A DNA stretch of 64,000 bases from Sva-07 sp963710625 (GCA_963710625.1 CAVQBG010000012.1:3372-67371), one strand, 5' to 3'; positions 35,245 to 44,704 are shown, counted from the stretch's first letter. Program-made: numbers and translations. The notes: a model not told the origin generated them from the sequence alone.

Positions 35245-38112
35245 ATGGATCCAGTCCATCGAGATCAGCCGACATCCGAGCGAGCGATCGGTCGAGGCGG
35301 TCGATGCGCAGACGTGACGGCGCGAGCGATGAGCGGTTCTGCCTCGAGGCGGTCACCGTCCCGGCGGCGACGGGTCCACCTCACCGACGTCGTGATCGTC
35401 GTCGCCGTGGTCTCGCTGACGACGATCGGCGGCAACGGGCAGGCACCGTCGGGCGATGCCGCTCCCCCGCCCGCGCACCGGTTCGCCCACGGCGCGGCGG
35501 GGACCGCACGCAACGGGTTCGGCGGCGAAGTCGCAGCTTCGCCGACGATCGAGTCGTGGCCCGGCACCGGCGCCGGGCGCAACGGCGGTCCGTTCGCCTT
35601 CATCGGCGCGCAGTACGGCACGCTGTGGAGCATCCCGCCATCGGCGAACAACTCGCTCGGCGTCGGGTACTGCGTGATGGAGGACGTCGGCGGCGAAGGC
35701 ACGGTGTCCCGCCAACCCGCCCCGTCGTCGTGGGACTCCGGCGAGATGGCGCGCGCTGCTGCGCTGATGGCCACGTTCGGCGGCGACCGAGTGGTGCCGT
35801 ACGGCATCGACGCCAGCGGCGCCTACGACCCCGCATCGGGCGAATGGCTGCAGCCGTCACTGTTCGGCGGCGGCGAATACACCCGACGTCGACAGGTGGC
35901 CGTGAACTTCGGGGTCAAGATGTTCGTCGAGGACGTCAGCCCGTCCGGCGTCGCCGCGGGCCGCAAGCTGGCGCGCGACACCGCGATCGTGCGCGGGTCC
36001 GGTGGCGAGTTCTCGGCGCTGCGCAACGGCTACTCGATGGCACAGCGGATGGCCGACGTCGCAGAACTGCAACACGCCGTCGGCGGCATCCACCTCCAGC
36101 TCTCGTGGGGCACTCCCGGCGGTGAACCACCGTCGGCCGCAGGCATCTATCCACTCGAGGTACGAGCGACCGACGGCATCGGCAAGCCCGTCGGATACGT
36201 GCCGGTGCTCCAGCTCTCCGCCAGCGGCATCGACGGCAACCGATCGATCGGCACCACCAGCACGGTCGACCATGCCGGCGACACGGTCGACGACCTCGCC
36301 CGCTGGAGTGCCGCCGAACTCGCGGGCTGGCCGACGTGGGACATGGGCGGGTCGATGACGGCCGACGATCGCTTCGCTCTTCCCACGAATCCGGCGGCGG
36401 CCGACATCACCGATGCCACAGGGATCGCCCGCTTCGCGGTCACGATCCCCGGGCCCGACTGGGAACTCGCATTCCACACGCAAGCACCGACCGCCGACGC
36501 CGACCTCTACTCCGGAACCGGCGTCCAGGGTCAGATCACATGGAGCGGCCCTCCCCAGTCGACCTCGGTCCATCAGGTGGTGGTGTCGCCGACGGTCGGC
36601 CGATTCGTGATCCGCAAGGCCCTCGACCCCGCCGACGTCCAGGGCGATCGCGACATGTCCGGATTCGTGTTCGAGGTGACGGCCTCCGGCGCGGTCCCGG
36701 TCGGGCAGTTCGCGACGGGAGCGGACGGCAGAACGCCACCGATCGAAGCCGGGCCCGGCGACCATCGCATCACCGAGATCGGGCGTCCGGCATGGGCGAT
36801 CCGACTGTCCGATGCCGGCCCGATCGCCTTCCGCTTCGATCCGGAGCGCGAGACGCCCGGTGGGACGATCCAGGCCGAGGTCGTCTACGTCAACGTCGTC
36901 CCCACGCCGTCGATCACGACACACGCATCCGACGCCACCGACGGCGACAAGTACTTCACTCGCCCTCGGGGCGACATCACCGCGTCCGCCCCACCCGACA
37001 CGACCGCCGGAACCGACACGGCGGACGCCCGGCCAGTCGAGACCCGAGCATTCGGGACCGGGACCGACGCAAACCCGACCGGGACCGACGCAGACCCGAC
37101 CGACGCGGTGCTGGCGGTCGTCGATCGCGTGACGTACTCGGGCCTGGTGCCGGGGACTCCGTACGTCGCGCGGGGCGAACTGGTCGTCGACGACGGGTCC
37201 TGTGAGGGCTGGTGCCCAACGCCAGCGGCCGCCGGCGACACCGCCTTCGTGCCTGACGATCCGGACGGGTCGATCGACGTCCGGATCGAGCTTCCCCTCG
37301 GAATGCCGGGCGGGGCTGTCGGTGTCGTCGTGGAGCGGCTCGTGCTCGCAGCGTCGGGGCGGATCGTGGCGGAGCACGTCGACCTGGCCGATCCGGCGCA
37401 GACCGTGTGGTTCCCGGCGATCGCCACGTCGCTGCAGCGCGATGACGGCAGCAACCCACCCGGGGGATTCACCGCCCGCGAGGTGGCGGTCGGTGATGCG
37501 GTCGTCGACGTGGTCGACTACGCCGGGCTGGCCGCCGGAGAGCGCTACCACCTCGAGATGACGCTGCATCGACGACTCGACGACGGCACCTGTGTTCCGA
37601 CGGACACCAAAGCCACAGCAGAGGTGCGACCCGCCGCGCACCACGGCCGAGCAGAGGTGCGCGGCGCCGCCATCCCCGGGCCGGGCGTCTTCGTGGCGTT
37701 CGAGCGGCTGTTGCTCGACGATCAGCCGATCTCGGCCCACGAGGACTGCGACGACGAGACCCAGACGGTGTGGGCGCGGGCGCCCCGCAGCGAGCCACCG
37801 GTGGCACCACCCCCGGTGCCGCCCACGACCGCACTCCCGAACCCGCCGCCCACCGCGACCACACCGCCCGTCACGACGACGCCACCCCTCACGCCGACGC
37901 CGCCGACAACCACGACACGACCATCGACCACGACGCCACCGTCGACGACCGACGTTCCCGTCACGACCTCGCCACCTCCGACCACGCCACTCCCGCGGAC
38001 CGGGAACTCCGGCTCACTGTCGATGGCGGGCGGCGCGCTCGGCATGATGCTCATGGGTGCCGGGCTGTCGCTCATCGTGCGAGCGCGAGCGCCGATCGTG
38101 AGATCCGAGTAG
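35245..38112 (+). CDS. VaFE-repeat (Thr-Gln ester bond) surface protein, LPXTG-anchored
   Basis: Predicted 955 residues from the ATG at 35245, which has GGAG six bases upstream. A long basic N-region precedes a signal helix (LTDVVIVVAVVSLTTIGG, about residues 48-65). The first ~350 residues resemble the head of thioester/ester-bond adhesins (NSLGVGYCVMEDVGGEG, EMARAAALMATFGG). An SpaA-like segment follows (GRFVIRKALDPADVQGDRDMSGFVFEV). Two VaFE modules come next: the first opens with HASDATDGDKYF and ends DPAQTVW, the second ends VFVAFERLLLDDQ...DDETQTVW. A Pro/Thr stalk, LPRTG, a membrane helix and a basic tail complete it. Known: these modules form internal Thr-Gln ester bonds in Gram-positive pili and adhesins, and sortase links LPXTG proteins to the wall. 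No sortase gene is in the window. Confidence 0.88.
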   Translation: MDPVHRDQPTSERAIGRGGRCADVTARAMSGSASRRSPSRRRRVHLTDVVIVVAVVSLTTIGGNGQAPSGDAAPPPAHRFAHGAAGTARNGFGGEVAASPTIESWPGTGAGRNGGPFAFIGAQYGTLWSIPPSANNSLGVGYCVMEDVGGEGTVSRQPAPSSWDSGEMARAAALMATFGGDRVVPYGIDASGAYDPASGEWLQPSLFGGGEYTRRRQVAVNFGVKMFVEDVSPSGVAAGRKLARDTAIVRGSGGEFSALRNGYSMAQRMADVAELQHAVGGIHLQLSWGTPGGEPPSAAGIYPLEVRATDGIGKPVGYVPVLQLSASGIDGNRSIGTTSTVDHAGDTVDDLARWSAAELAGWPTWDMGGSMTADDRFALPTNPAAADITDATGIARFAVTIPGPDWELAFHTQAPTADADLYSGTGVQGQITWSGPPQSTSVHQVVVSPTVGRFVIRKALDPADVQGDRDMSGFVFEVTASGAVPVGQFATGADGRTPPIEAGPGDHRITEIGRPAWAIRLSDAGPIAFRFDPERETPGGTIQAEVVYVNVVPTPSITTHASDATDGDKYFTRPRGDITASAPPDTTAGTDTADARPVETRAFGTGTDANPTGTDADPTDAVLAVVDRVTYSGLVPGTPYVARGELVVDDGSCEGWCPTPAAAGDTAFVPDDPDGSIDVRIELPLGMPGGAVGVVVERLVLAASGRIVAEHVDLADPAQTVWFPAIATSLQRDDGSNPPGGFTAREVAVGDAVVDVVDYAGLAAGERYHLEMTLHRRLDDGTCVPTDTKATAEVRPAAHHGRAEVRGAAIPGPGVFVAFERLLLDDQPISAHEDCDDETQTVWARAPRSEPPVAPPPVPPTTALPNPPPTATTPPVTTTPPLTPTPPTTTTRPSTTTPPSTTDVPVTTSPPPTTPLPRTGNSGSLSMAGGALGMMLMGAGLSLIVRARAPIVRSE

Positions 38113-38360
38113 AGTTCCCACGGCAATGAGGCGGAGCGAGCGGCGGCTCGACGGGCACAGGCGGGCCCAGTCTCGGTTGGCGGCGTCGGGATGAGTCTCA
38201 CGACGGCATCGGGCAGCGACACCGCGCATCCCTCGGGGACACCACCCGAGCCGCCCCCCTCGCGCCCGCCCCTCCCGACCGCTCCCCACGCTCCCACCTC
38301 CACCCACGCGCCCCTGCCGCCACCACCCCCGCCACCTCCGCCACGACCACCCGCCACCAC

Positions 38361-38485
38361 CCGTTTGCGTCGCGAAAGCGGTGACCCACCCCACCCAAAG
38401 CGCGACGCAAACGACCACGGCACCCCCACCACCCGTTTGCGTCGCGAAAGCGGTGACCCACCCCACCGAGAACTCGACGCAAACG
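38361..38485. repeat. two tandem copies of a 52-bp inverted-end repeat (family 1)
   Basis: Copies at 38362-38413 and 38434-38485, 72-bp period. Each begins CGTTTGCGTCGCG and ends with GACGCAAACG, making a large imperfect hairpin with GGTGACCCACCCCACC in the loop. Related copies lie at 44708-44759 and 44782-44833. The gap 38113-38508 otherwise contains Pro-rich pseudo-coding sequence only. Confidence 0.85.
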
Positions 38486-38508
38486 GCAACGGCAACGCCG
38501 GTGGGGGG

Positions 38509-40920
38509 ATGGAGTCGCCGTCGGGGGGCACCAGGGGCTGGACCCCGACTCGAACGAGCCGGATCATCGCCGCAATCTCGATTCTCGCCGGGGTCGTCGC
38601 CGCAACGGCCGGATCACACCCGACGGGCAACCGCACCACCGACCTCGTGCTGGTCGGCGTCGTCGTCGCCGGCATCACCTGGCTCGGCGCTGCAGCCGTG
38701 CGCTGGGACGCCGCGATGGCCACGCTCGTCGCTGGCGTCCTGTCGTGGTCGATCATCGGAGTGATCGTCGGCACCGTCGCGGCGATCGTGGGTTTCACGG
38801 TGAAGGTGAAGCCAGGACAGCGCAGCGTCGTCAACGCCGCACTGATCGCCATCGCGCTCAACCTCGCTGCCCGCAGCCGACTCGATGTCTTCCTCGGCTC
38901 GTCGGCGCTGGTCTTCGTCGTGCTCGCCACCTACGTCGGGGCGGTCGGCTTCGTCCGACGCGACCGGGCCAGCCGCCAGGTGGTGGCCATCGTCGCCGGG
39001 GCCGCCGGTGCGCTCGCCATCACCGGCACCGTCCTCTTCGCCGTGTTCGCCTACCTTGCCGCCGACGATCTGCGGTCCGCCAGCGTCCGCGCCGACGACG
39101 GCCTCGAGGCGCTCGGAAAAGGTGACATCGACACCGCCCGCAAGTCGTTCTACTACGCCGCCGCCGCCTTCGGTGCCGCCGACCGGCGCCTCGACACGTC
39201 GTTGACCAGCCTCAGCAGGTACATCCCCGGCATCGCCCAACACCACCGTGCCGCCATCGAACTCACCTCGGGCGCAGCCGAATCGAGCCGGCTGCTGAGC
39301 GAGGAGCTCGCACGCATCGACCTCGACGCACTCAGTGTCAGCGGCGGGCGAATCGACGTCGACCAGGTCCGGTCGCTGCAGACGCCACTGCGCGCCATCG
39401 AGTTCCAGATCGAGGCGTTGCAGACCACCGTGACCAACCTCGACCGTCAGTGGCTCGCGCCACCGGTGGCGGACCGACTCGACCAGCTCTCCGCCGAACT
39501 CGCCGAGCAGCGACAACGCAGCGCCGACGCCCTCACCGTGGCGATCGCCGCGCCCGGCCTACTCGGCGGCGACGAACCACGCACCTATTTCATCGGGTTC
39601 ACCACACCTGCAGAAGCCCGCGGCATCGGCGGCTTCATGGGCAACTGGGCCGAGATCACCGTCACCGACGGCCAGATCGTCGTCACCCGATTCGGCCGCA
39701 CCGACGACCTCAATGCCGGCGGCGATCCGGCCACCCGACGCTTCACCACCGCTGCCACCACCGCTGCCACCACCGCCACGGCGACCGAGAACGGATCGGG
39801 CACGACCGAGAGCGCAACGGACACGACCGACCCGCAACTCGACGAGTGGCTCGCCCGCTACGGGCGCTACAACCTGACGTCCGGACCCGACGGCATCACG
39901 GGGCCCGAGCCGTGGAAGAACATCAACATGTCGCCCGACATGGCCGTCACCGGCCGTGCGATCGCCGACCTCTACCCCCAGAGCGGTGGAGGCCAACTCG
40001 ACGGCGTGTTCATGATGGACGTCTACACCCTCGCCCGCTTCCTCGACTTCACCGGTCCGATCCCGCTGCCCGACGGTCAGGTGATCGACGGCCGGCGCAC
40101 CGTCACCGCCGCCACCGCCGCGGACTTCCTGCTCAACGACCAGTACGACCTCACCACGACCCTCGAACGCGTCGACGTCCTCGAGGAGTTCTCGCTGGCG
40201 GTCATCGACACGCTCCTCGCCGGCACCCTCCCGCCGCCGACCGACCTGCTCGACACCCTCGGCCCGATGGTCGACCAGGGGCGGTTCACCGGCTGGGCCG
40301 CCCGGCCGGGCGAACAGACCGTGCTCCAGCAGATCGGCATGGGCGGCACGCTCGCCGACCCCGATCACACCGGCGATGCGCTCGCCATCGCCTTCAACAA
40401 CGCGGCCGGCAACAAGATCGACTACTACCTCGACGCCGGCGCCGCCTACGCCGTGACCGCCGACGCCGCCACGAGCACGGCCGACGCCACGCTCGAGGTC
40501 ACCCTCACCAACAATGCACCCACGAACGGCGAACCGAATTACGTGATCGGCAACCTGATCGGCATCGAGGACGGACACAACCGCACCTGGGTGTCGATCT
40601 TCTCGAAGCTCCCGGTCACGAACGTCACCCTGAACGGCCTCCCGGTCGACACCGAGATCGGGGCCGAGGCCGGCTATTTCGTGATGTCGGCCTTCGTCAC
40701 TCTCGCACCCGGGGAGACCAGCTCACTCCGCTTCGAGATGACCGGCCGCATCGACATCGCCGACGGGTACACGCTGGCCGCCCGCACGCCCCCGACCGTC
40801 TCGCCGACACCGCTGGAGATCGACGCGACCTGGCTCGATGCCGACGGCCTCGAGCACCGCAGCACCGTGATCGAGCGCGATCCCGGCGCGGCAACGCTCA
40901 GCGTGACGGCCGACCGCTGA
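38509..40920 (+). CDS. DUF4012-domain membrane protein
   Basis: Predicted 803 residues from the ATG at 38509. At least four N-terminal hydrophobic segments (SRIIAAISILAGVVAAT, DLVLVGVVVAGITWLGA, TLVAGVLSWSIIGVIVGTVAAIVGF, VVAIVAGAAGALAITGTVLFAVFAYL) precede a large extracellular domain. That domain contains the DUF4012 signature region (PRTYFIGFTTPAEARGIGGFMGN, VTDGQIVVTRFGRTDDLN, NMSPDMAVTGRAIADLYPQSGGG, GVFMMDVYTLARFLDFTGPIPL). Known: DUF4012 proteins are common in Actinobacteria and often sit in polysaccharide loci; their biochemical role is unknown. The frame is open to 38191, but the extra 106 residues are Pro-rich and contain the tandem 52-bp intergenic repeats, so the later start, preceded by a G-rich run, is preferred. 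Confidence 0.85.
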   Translation: MESPSGGTRGWTPTRTSRIIAAISILAGVVAATAGSHPTGNRTTDLVLVGVVVAGITWLGAAAVRWDAAMATLVAGVLSWSIIGVIVGTVAAIVGFTVKVKPGQRSVVNAALIAIALNLAARSRLDVFLGSSALVFVVLATYVGAVGFVRRDRASRQVVAIVAGAAGALAITGTVLFAVFAYLAADDLRSASVRADDGLEALGKGDIDTARKSFYYAAAAFGAADRRLDTSLTSLSRYIPGIAQHHRAAIELTSGAAESSRLLSEELARIDLDALSVSGGRIDVDQVRSLQTPLRAIEFQIEALQTTVTNLDRQWLAPPVADRLDQLSAELAEQRQRSADALTVAIAAPGLLGGDEPRTYFIGFTTPAEARGIGGFMGNWAEITVTDGQIVVTRFGRTDDLNAGGDPATRRFTTAATTAATTATATENGSGTTESATDTTDPQLDEWLARYGRYNLTSGPDGITGPEPWKNINMSPDMAVTGRAIADLYPQSGGGQLDGVFMMDVYTLARFLDFTGPIPLPDGQVIDGRRTVTAATAADFLLNDQYDLTTTLERVDVLEEFSLAVIDTLLAGTLPPPTDLLDTLGPMVDQGRFTGWAARPGEQTVLQQIGMGGTLADPDHTGDALAIAFNNAAGNKIDYYLDAGAAYAVTADAATSTADATLEVTLTNNAPTNGEPNYVIGNLIGIEDGHNRTWVSIFSKLPVTNVTLNGLPVDTEIGAEAGYFVMSAFVTLAPGETSSLRFEMTGRIDIADGYTLAARTPPTVSPTPLEIDATWLDADGLEHRSTVIERDPGAATLSVTADR

Positions 40921-41037
40921 TGGTCACCGGAGACCCCTCGCGTCGCCCCGCCATCCCCCGAGGCACCCACACGAACGCCGACGGGAACGCCCATCCGGAG
41001 CGCGCCGAGATCAGCGCAAGAGCGCGACCAAACGATG

Positions 41038-41051
41038 CCACTCTGTGTGGT
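41038..41051. promoter_or_regulatory. CCAC-N5-GTGG dyad
   Basis: CCAC-TCTGT-GTGG followed by TCATCTTCT, the same flank as the site at 27972-27988. Confidence 0.4.
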
Positions 41052-41168
41052 CATCTTCTTGCGACTTCCTTGCTGTAGGCACCCGAACACGGAGGGTGAG
41101 AGATGTCGACGAGACCAGAGAGTTCCTTGAATGCCAATGACTACAAGGGATTGGGGCGGATTCACGAC

Positions 41169-41197
41169 TTGCGGTCACCACCCTCTCTCACTACGGT
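41169..41197 (+). promoter_or_regulatory. promoter of the LASTG surface protein
   Basis: TTGCGG (41169-41174), 17-nt spacer, TACGGT (41192-41197). It is bracketed by an inverted repeat ACCACCCTC / GAGGGTGGT. Predicted 5' UTR of about 55 nt, with AAAGGCGG before the ATG. Confidence 0.6.
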
Positions 41198-41259
41198 GAC
41201 GGCCACCGAGGGTGGTCAACCGGGGCGACCAGCGGGACGGCGGAGTACACAAAGGCGGA

Positions 41260-42144
41260 ATGATGACAACCTCGACGACCATCGATCGGTCACCTGGCAC
41301 CGGCCGCGCCCGACGTGGGAGTCATTGGCGGTTCGGCCTCGTACTCGGGCTCATGGCCGCCACGGCGACGCCGATCGCGGCGCTCGCGCAGACGACCGAC
41401 CCGACCGAGGGCCAACAGGCGCCCGCAAGCACGAACTACGTCACCACCACAACCGAAGCCCAACGCTCGCTCGACGTGGGCGCGTTCTCCGCGGAGTGCA
41501 TCCGTGACGCTCCGTTCGTCAAGTACACGATCGTACCGGTCGGGTTCACCCCGGTCGGGAGCGGCGCCACCCTCGTCGTGAGCACCGCCAACGGGACCTT
41601 CACCGAAACCCTCCAGGTCAGCAACCTGTCGGGCCAATTCATCTGGCCCGGCGCCTCCGTCGATGCTGCCGGCAACGCCACCGACTGGCCGGGCTGGATG
41701 CTCGCCGAAGACGGCGAGTCGTGGATCCCGGATCCGAGCGACGCCTTCGTCCGCGAGGGTCTGTCGATCGCGGTGACCCTCGACCCGCCTGGCACGGCAA
41801 CCCTCACCTACCCGACCGCCACGGCGGCCGTCAGCTACGTGCCCGCCACCTCGGTGTGCGCCAACCCACCGCAGGGGATCGCGCCGCCCACCGCCCCCGC
41901 ACCGACCACCACGGTCTGCGTGCCCGGTCAGAACAACGACGGCAACCCGGCCGACGACTGCACTCCGTGCGTACCGGGCCAGAACAACGACGGCAACCCG
42001 GCCGACGACTGCGAACTCGCCAGCACCGGTCGCGGCCCGAGCAATGCCATGATCATCGGCGCCGCGGCGCTGTTGGCCGGCCTGCTGTTGCTCACCGCCG
42101 CTCGCCGCCGCCGCAACGACCGCATCAGCCCCGAATGGAACTGA
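41260..42144 (+). CDS. small LAXTG-anchored surface protein
   Basis: Predicted 294 residues; ATG codons at 41260 and 41263 both follow AAAGGCGG. A signal peptide (FGLVLGLMAATATPIAALAQ) precedes a beta-rich domain of about 180 residues (AFSAECIRDAPFVKYTIVPVGFTP, LSGQFIWPGASVDAAG). The C-terminus carries two Cys-flanked repeats with the core PGQNNDGNPADDC, then LASTG, a hydrophobic helix (AMIIGAAALLAGLLLLTA) and RRRRND. Known: this is a class E sortase signal. The domain resembles the extracellular part of other Acidimicrobiia LPXTG proteins, but I cannot name it. It is preceded by a clear promoter at 41169-41197. Confidence 0.82.
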   Translation: MMTTSTTIDRSPGTGRARRGSHWRFGLVLGLMAATATPIAALAQTTDPTEGQQAPASTNYVTTTTEAQRSLDVGAFSAECIRDAPFVKYTIVPVGFTPVGSGATLVVSTANGTFTETLQVSNLSGQFIWPGASVDAAGNATDWPGWMLAEDGESWIPDPSDAFVREGLSIAVTLDPPGTATLTYPTATAAVSYVPATSVCANPPQGIAPPTAPAPTTTVCVPGQNNDGNPADDCTPCVPGQNNDGNPADDCELASTGRGPSNAMIIGAAALLAGLLLLTAARRRRNDRISPEWN

Positions 42145-42156
42145 TCCGGAAACACG

Positions 42157-42205
42157 AACACGGTCACGATCACCTGATCACGGTCACCTGAAGACGGTCA
42201 CCTGA
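42157..42205 (+). repeat. short direct repeats after the LASTG gene
   Basis: CGGTCAC followed by (GAT)CACCTGA-type units occur three times in about 50 bp, with GATCACCTGATCA as a small palindrome. Function unknown; it lies between convergent genes. Confidence 0.5.
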
Positions 42206-42388
42206 ACACGGCGCCAGCCTCGGATCTCCGGGTCCGGCGCTGTCGTCTGCACCCGCAGACAAGCTCCCGTCGACCGACGCGATGAGCGAAACGTCGGCAT
42301 GCCGGGTGGTTCGGGTGGGTGGAACGCCTCGACGGTGGAGGTGTCCGCGGGGATGGGTGGCCGAGCGGCGCGCAGGGCGGCGGGGCCG

Positions 42389-43159
42389 TCAGGGCGTCAT
42401 GAGGGCGACGGGGAGACCGAGGCCGACCTCGGAGCGCACGGTCGCGATCCGGCGACCCGGCTGCACGGCGTCCTTCGGTGGCGACACGCGGTCGGCGCCG
42501 AGGCGGGCGCACGCGGCATCGAGATCGTCGACGTTGACCACGAGGCCCCAGAAGCTCGCCGGGCCGTCGAGAACGTCGGGCCGCTCCACGAGTTCGACGA
42601 TCAATCCGCCACGGCCGATGCGGTGGAAGCCCTGTCGCATCTCGCCCAGGTCGCGAATGCGCTTGAGTTCGCAGCCGGTGGCGCCGGCGATCGCATGGCT
42701 CGTCCGCTCGAGCTGCGAGGTCATCACGACGACGTGGTCGATCCCGACTGCGCCGATCTCGTGATCGGCGTACCGGGGCCCTCGGGCCTCGACGATCTCC
42801 GTGGGCAGACCGTCGATGTCGAACCAACCGTCAATCGATCGACCGGTCGATCCGTCGGTCGAGGTGTCGGTGGGACTGGTTGTCGCCGGATCGGCCGCCG
42901 CCCCGGGCGTCGGAGCGGTCGGCGTGGGGTGAGTGTGTTCGGTGATCCCGCTCAACGCCCAACCGACGATGCCGGTGGCGGAGCTGGCGATCTCTGCGTC
43001 AGCGCGCGTGTGCGGAAGCGACGAGAGTGAATCGGGGCGAACGATGCGAAGCGAGGTGCCGTAGAGCGGAAGATGACCGTCGTCGGTGACGACGAAACCG
43101 ATCGATCGCCAGACGTCGGGATCGCCCGACACCGTGAGCCACTCGACTCGGGGGTCCAC
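42389..43159 (-). CDS. VOC-like (glyoxalase fold) protein
   Basis: Predicted 256 residues from a GTG at 43159. The C-terminal half looks like a vicinal-oxygen-chelate module (GIDHVVVMTSQLERTSHAIAGATGCELKRIRDL, GFHRIGRGGLIVELVERPDVLDGPASFWGLVVNVDDLDAACARLG). The N-terminal half (VEWLTVSGDPDVWRSIGFVVTDDGHLPLYGTSLRIV) may be a second, degenerate module. A Thr/Ser/Asp-rich insert separates them (residues 75-108). The metal ligands expected of active glyoxalases (His and Glu) are partly present. No substrate can be assigned. It starts 32 bp after the bL37 stop on the same strand and may be co-transcribed with it. Confidence 0.75.
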   Translation of the reverse strand: MDPRVEWLTVSGDPDVWRSIGFVVTDDGHLPLYGTSLRIVRPDSLSSLPHTRADAEIASSATGIVGWALSGITEHTHPTPTAPTPGAAADPATTSPTDTSTDGSTGRSIDGWFDIDGLPTEIVEARGPRYADHEIGAVGIDHVVVMTSQLERTSHAIAGATGCELKRIRDLGEMRQGFHRIGRGGLIVELVERPDVLDGPASFWGLVVNVDDLDAACARLGADRVSPPKDAVQPGRRIATVRSEVGLGLPVALMTP

Positions 43160-43191
43160 GATGCAGCGACGTCCAGCGCGTGGGGATCAGA

Positions 43192-43278
43192 TCAGCCGCG
43201 ACCCATGTTGGGGCGCTTGCCGTGATTCGCCTTCGAGCGGCGCATCTTGGCCTTCTTCTTCTTGGTCTTCTTCGACAT
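43192..43278 (-). CDS. 50S ribosomal protein bL37 (28 residues)
   Basis: Starts MSKKTKKKKAKMRRS and ends KANHGKRPNMGRG. The ANHGKRPN signature and the Lys/Arg-rich N-terminus match the very small actinobacterial large-subunit protein bL37, seen in mycobacterial ribosome structures. Length is close to the usual 24-28 residues. On the minus strand TAGCAT lies nine bases before the ATG, so the mRNA leader would be very short. It is too small for routine gene callers and easily missed. Confidence 0.85.
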   Translation of the reverse strand: MSKKTKKKKAKMRRSKANHGKRPNMGRG

Positions 43279-43417
43279 AGGGACGTCATGCTACGGCGCC
43301 GCCCACCCCGCCCCAACGCCGCCACCCAGCGCACCGACACCGCGGGCGCCCCGGAGCGGCCCCTTTCGAGACCGGGCGGGGCCACCGTCCGGTCGGCCGC
43401 GGCGCGAACCCGACCAC

Positions 43418-43423
43418 TACGTT
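43418..43423 (+). promoter_or_regulatory. -10 box of the serine hydrolase (leaderless)
   Basis: TACGTT, 6 nt before the ATG at 43430. Confidence 0.55.
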
Positions 43424-43429
43424 GCCGAC

Positions 43430-44671
43430 ATGGCGACCGACGACACAACCCCCACCGGAACCGGATCGACCGGAGCCGGATCGACCGAGAACGGAACGGC
43501 GACCGAGACCGCCATCCACGGCACGGTCGCGCCCGGTTTCGAGTCGGTGCGAGACGCCTTCGCCGCCAACTTCGCCACGCAGGGCGACGTGGGTGCCTCG
43601 GTCGCGATCACGATCGGCGGCGAGACGGTCGTCGACCTCTGGGGCGGCACCGCCACCTTCGACGAACCCGACGACGACGAGGCAGGCGTCCCCGGCGTCG
43701 AGGGTGACTGGCGGGAGGACACGATCATCAACGTGTGGTCGACCACCAAGACGATGGCTGCCCTGTGCTGCCTGATGCTCGCCGACCGGGGCGAACTCGA
43801 TCTGTACGAGCCGATCGCCACCTACTGGCCGGAGTTCGCCGCGAACGGCAAGGAGGCGGTGGCGACGCGGCACGTGCTGAGCCACACCGCCGGGCTGTCG
43901 GGTTGGGACGAACCGCTGACGATGTTCGACCTCCTCGACCATGACAAGTTGGTCGGCCTGCACGCTGCGCAGGCGCCGTGGTGGGAACCAGGCACGAAGT
44001 CCGGCTACCACGCCATCAGCCAGGGCTACCTGCTCGGCGAAATCGTCAAGCGCGTCGACGGCCGCTCGCTCGGCACGTTCTTCGCCGAGGAGGTCGCCGG
44101 GCCGCTCGGCGCCGACTTCCACATCGGCACGCCCGCATCGTGCGACTCACGGATCGCCCGCGTGATCCCGCCATCGAGCCCGCTCGGTGAGGAGGACGCC
44201 GACCACGACACGATCGCGTACCGCACGCTCGCCAACCCGGCGCTCGCCGCCGAGTTCTCGTGGCGCAAGGACTGGCGCCGCGCCGAGATCCCCGCCGCCG
44301 GCGGCCACGGCAATGCCCGCTCGGTCGCGCTGTGCCACACACCGACCGCGTGTGGCGGCACCGCTCGGGGCGTCACGCTGCTCTCCGAGGAGGGCGTGGC
44401 ACGCATCTTCGACCAGCAGATCGAGGGGCCGGACCTGATCCTGCCCGTCGAACTCAACATGGGAATGGGGTTCGGGCTCCCCGGCCCGATGCTGCCCGTG
44501 CCGAACCCGCGCACGTGCTTCTGGGGCGGCTGGGGCGGTTCGCTCGCGATCGTCGACGTCGACGCGCAGATGAGCTTCAGCTACGTCATGAACCGGATGG
44601 GCGAAGGCACCACCGGTGACCTCCGCGGCGCCGGACTGCTCCTCGCCGCCTACGGCGCCATGATGGCCTGA
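43430..44671 (+). CDS. beta-lactamase-fold serine hydrolase (EstB type)
   Basis: Predicted 413 residues from the ATG at 43430. The class C beta-lactamase/esterase fold shows as GASVAITIGGETVVDLWGG and the nucleophile motif STTK (WSTTKTMAALCCLMLADRGELDLYEPIATYWPEF). It also has the Tyr motif SGYHAIS, HVLSHTAGLSGW, and a C-terminal WGGWGGS in the position of the KTG-like box. There is no signal peptide, so it is probably cytosolic. Known: these proteins are mostly esterases or amidases rather than true beta-lactamases. The earlier frame from 43247 covers the divergent bL37 promoter and is rejected. The start at 43430 has a -10 box exactly 6 nt upstream. Confidence 0.9.
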   Translation: MATDDTTPTGTGSTGAGSTENGTATETAIHGTVAPGFESVRDAFAANFATQGDVGASVAITIGGETVVDLWGGTATFDEPDDDEAGVPGVEGDWREDTIINVWSTTKTMAALCCLMLADRGELDLYEPIATYWPEFAANGKEAVATRHVLSHTAGLSGWDEPLTMFDLLDHDKLVGLHAAQAPWWEPGTKSGYHAISQGYLLGEIVKRVDGRSLGTFFAEEVAGPLGADFHIGTPASCDSRIARVIPPSSPLGEEDADHDTIAYRTLANPALAAEFSWRKDWRRAEIPAAGGHGNARSVALCHTPTACGGTARGVTLLSEEGVARIFDQQIEGPDLILPVELNMGMGFGLPGPMLPVPNPRTCFWGGWGGSLAIVDVDAQMSFSYVMNRMGEGTTGDLRGAGLLLAAYGAMMA

Positions 44672-44704
44672 ACCTGCCCTCCCCGCTCCCCACACCCTCC
44701 CCCA

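Larger units (their letters stand above)
40921..41259. other. 339-bp intergenic region with dyad and promoter
   Basis: Holds a CCAC-N5-GTGG dyad (41038-41050), an isolated strong GGAGGG ribosome site before ATG 41103, and a promoter at 41169-41197. The frame from 41103 runs 134 codons but enters the next gene out of frame and has no recognisable family. Confidence 0.5.

Noticed and set aside
41103..41507. 134-codon frame with a strong GGAGGG ribosome site
   Set aside because: It contains the promoter of the LASTG gene, overlaps that gene out of frame for 250 bp, and its second half has Arg/His-rich shadow composition.
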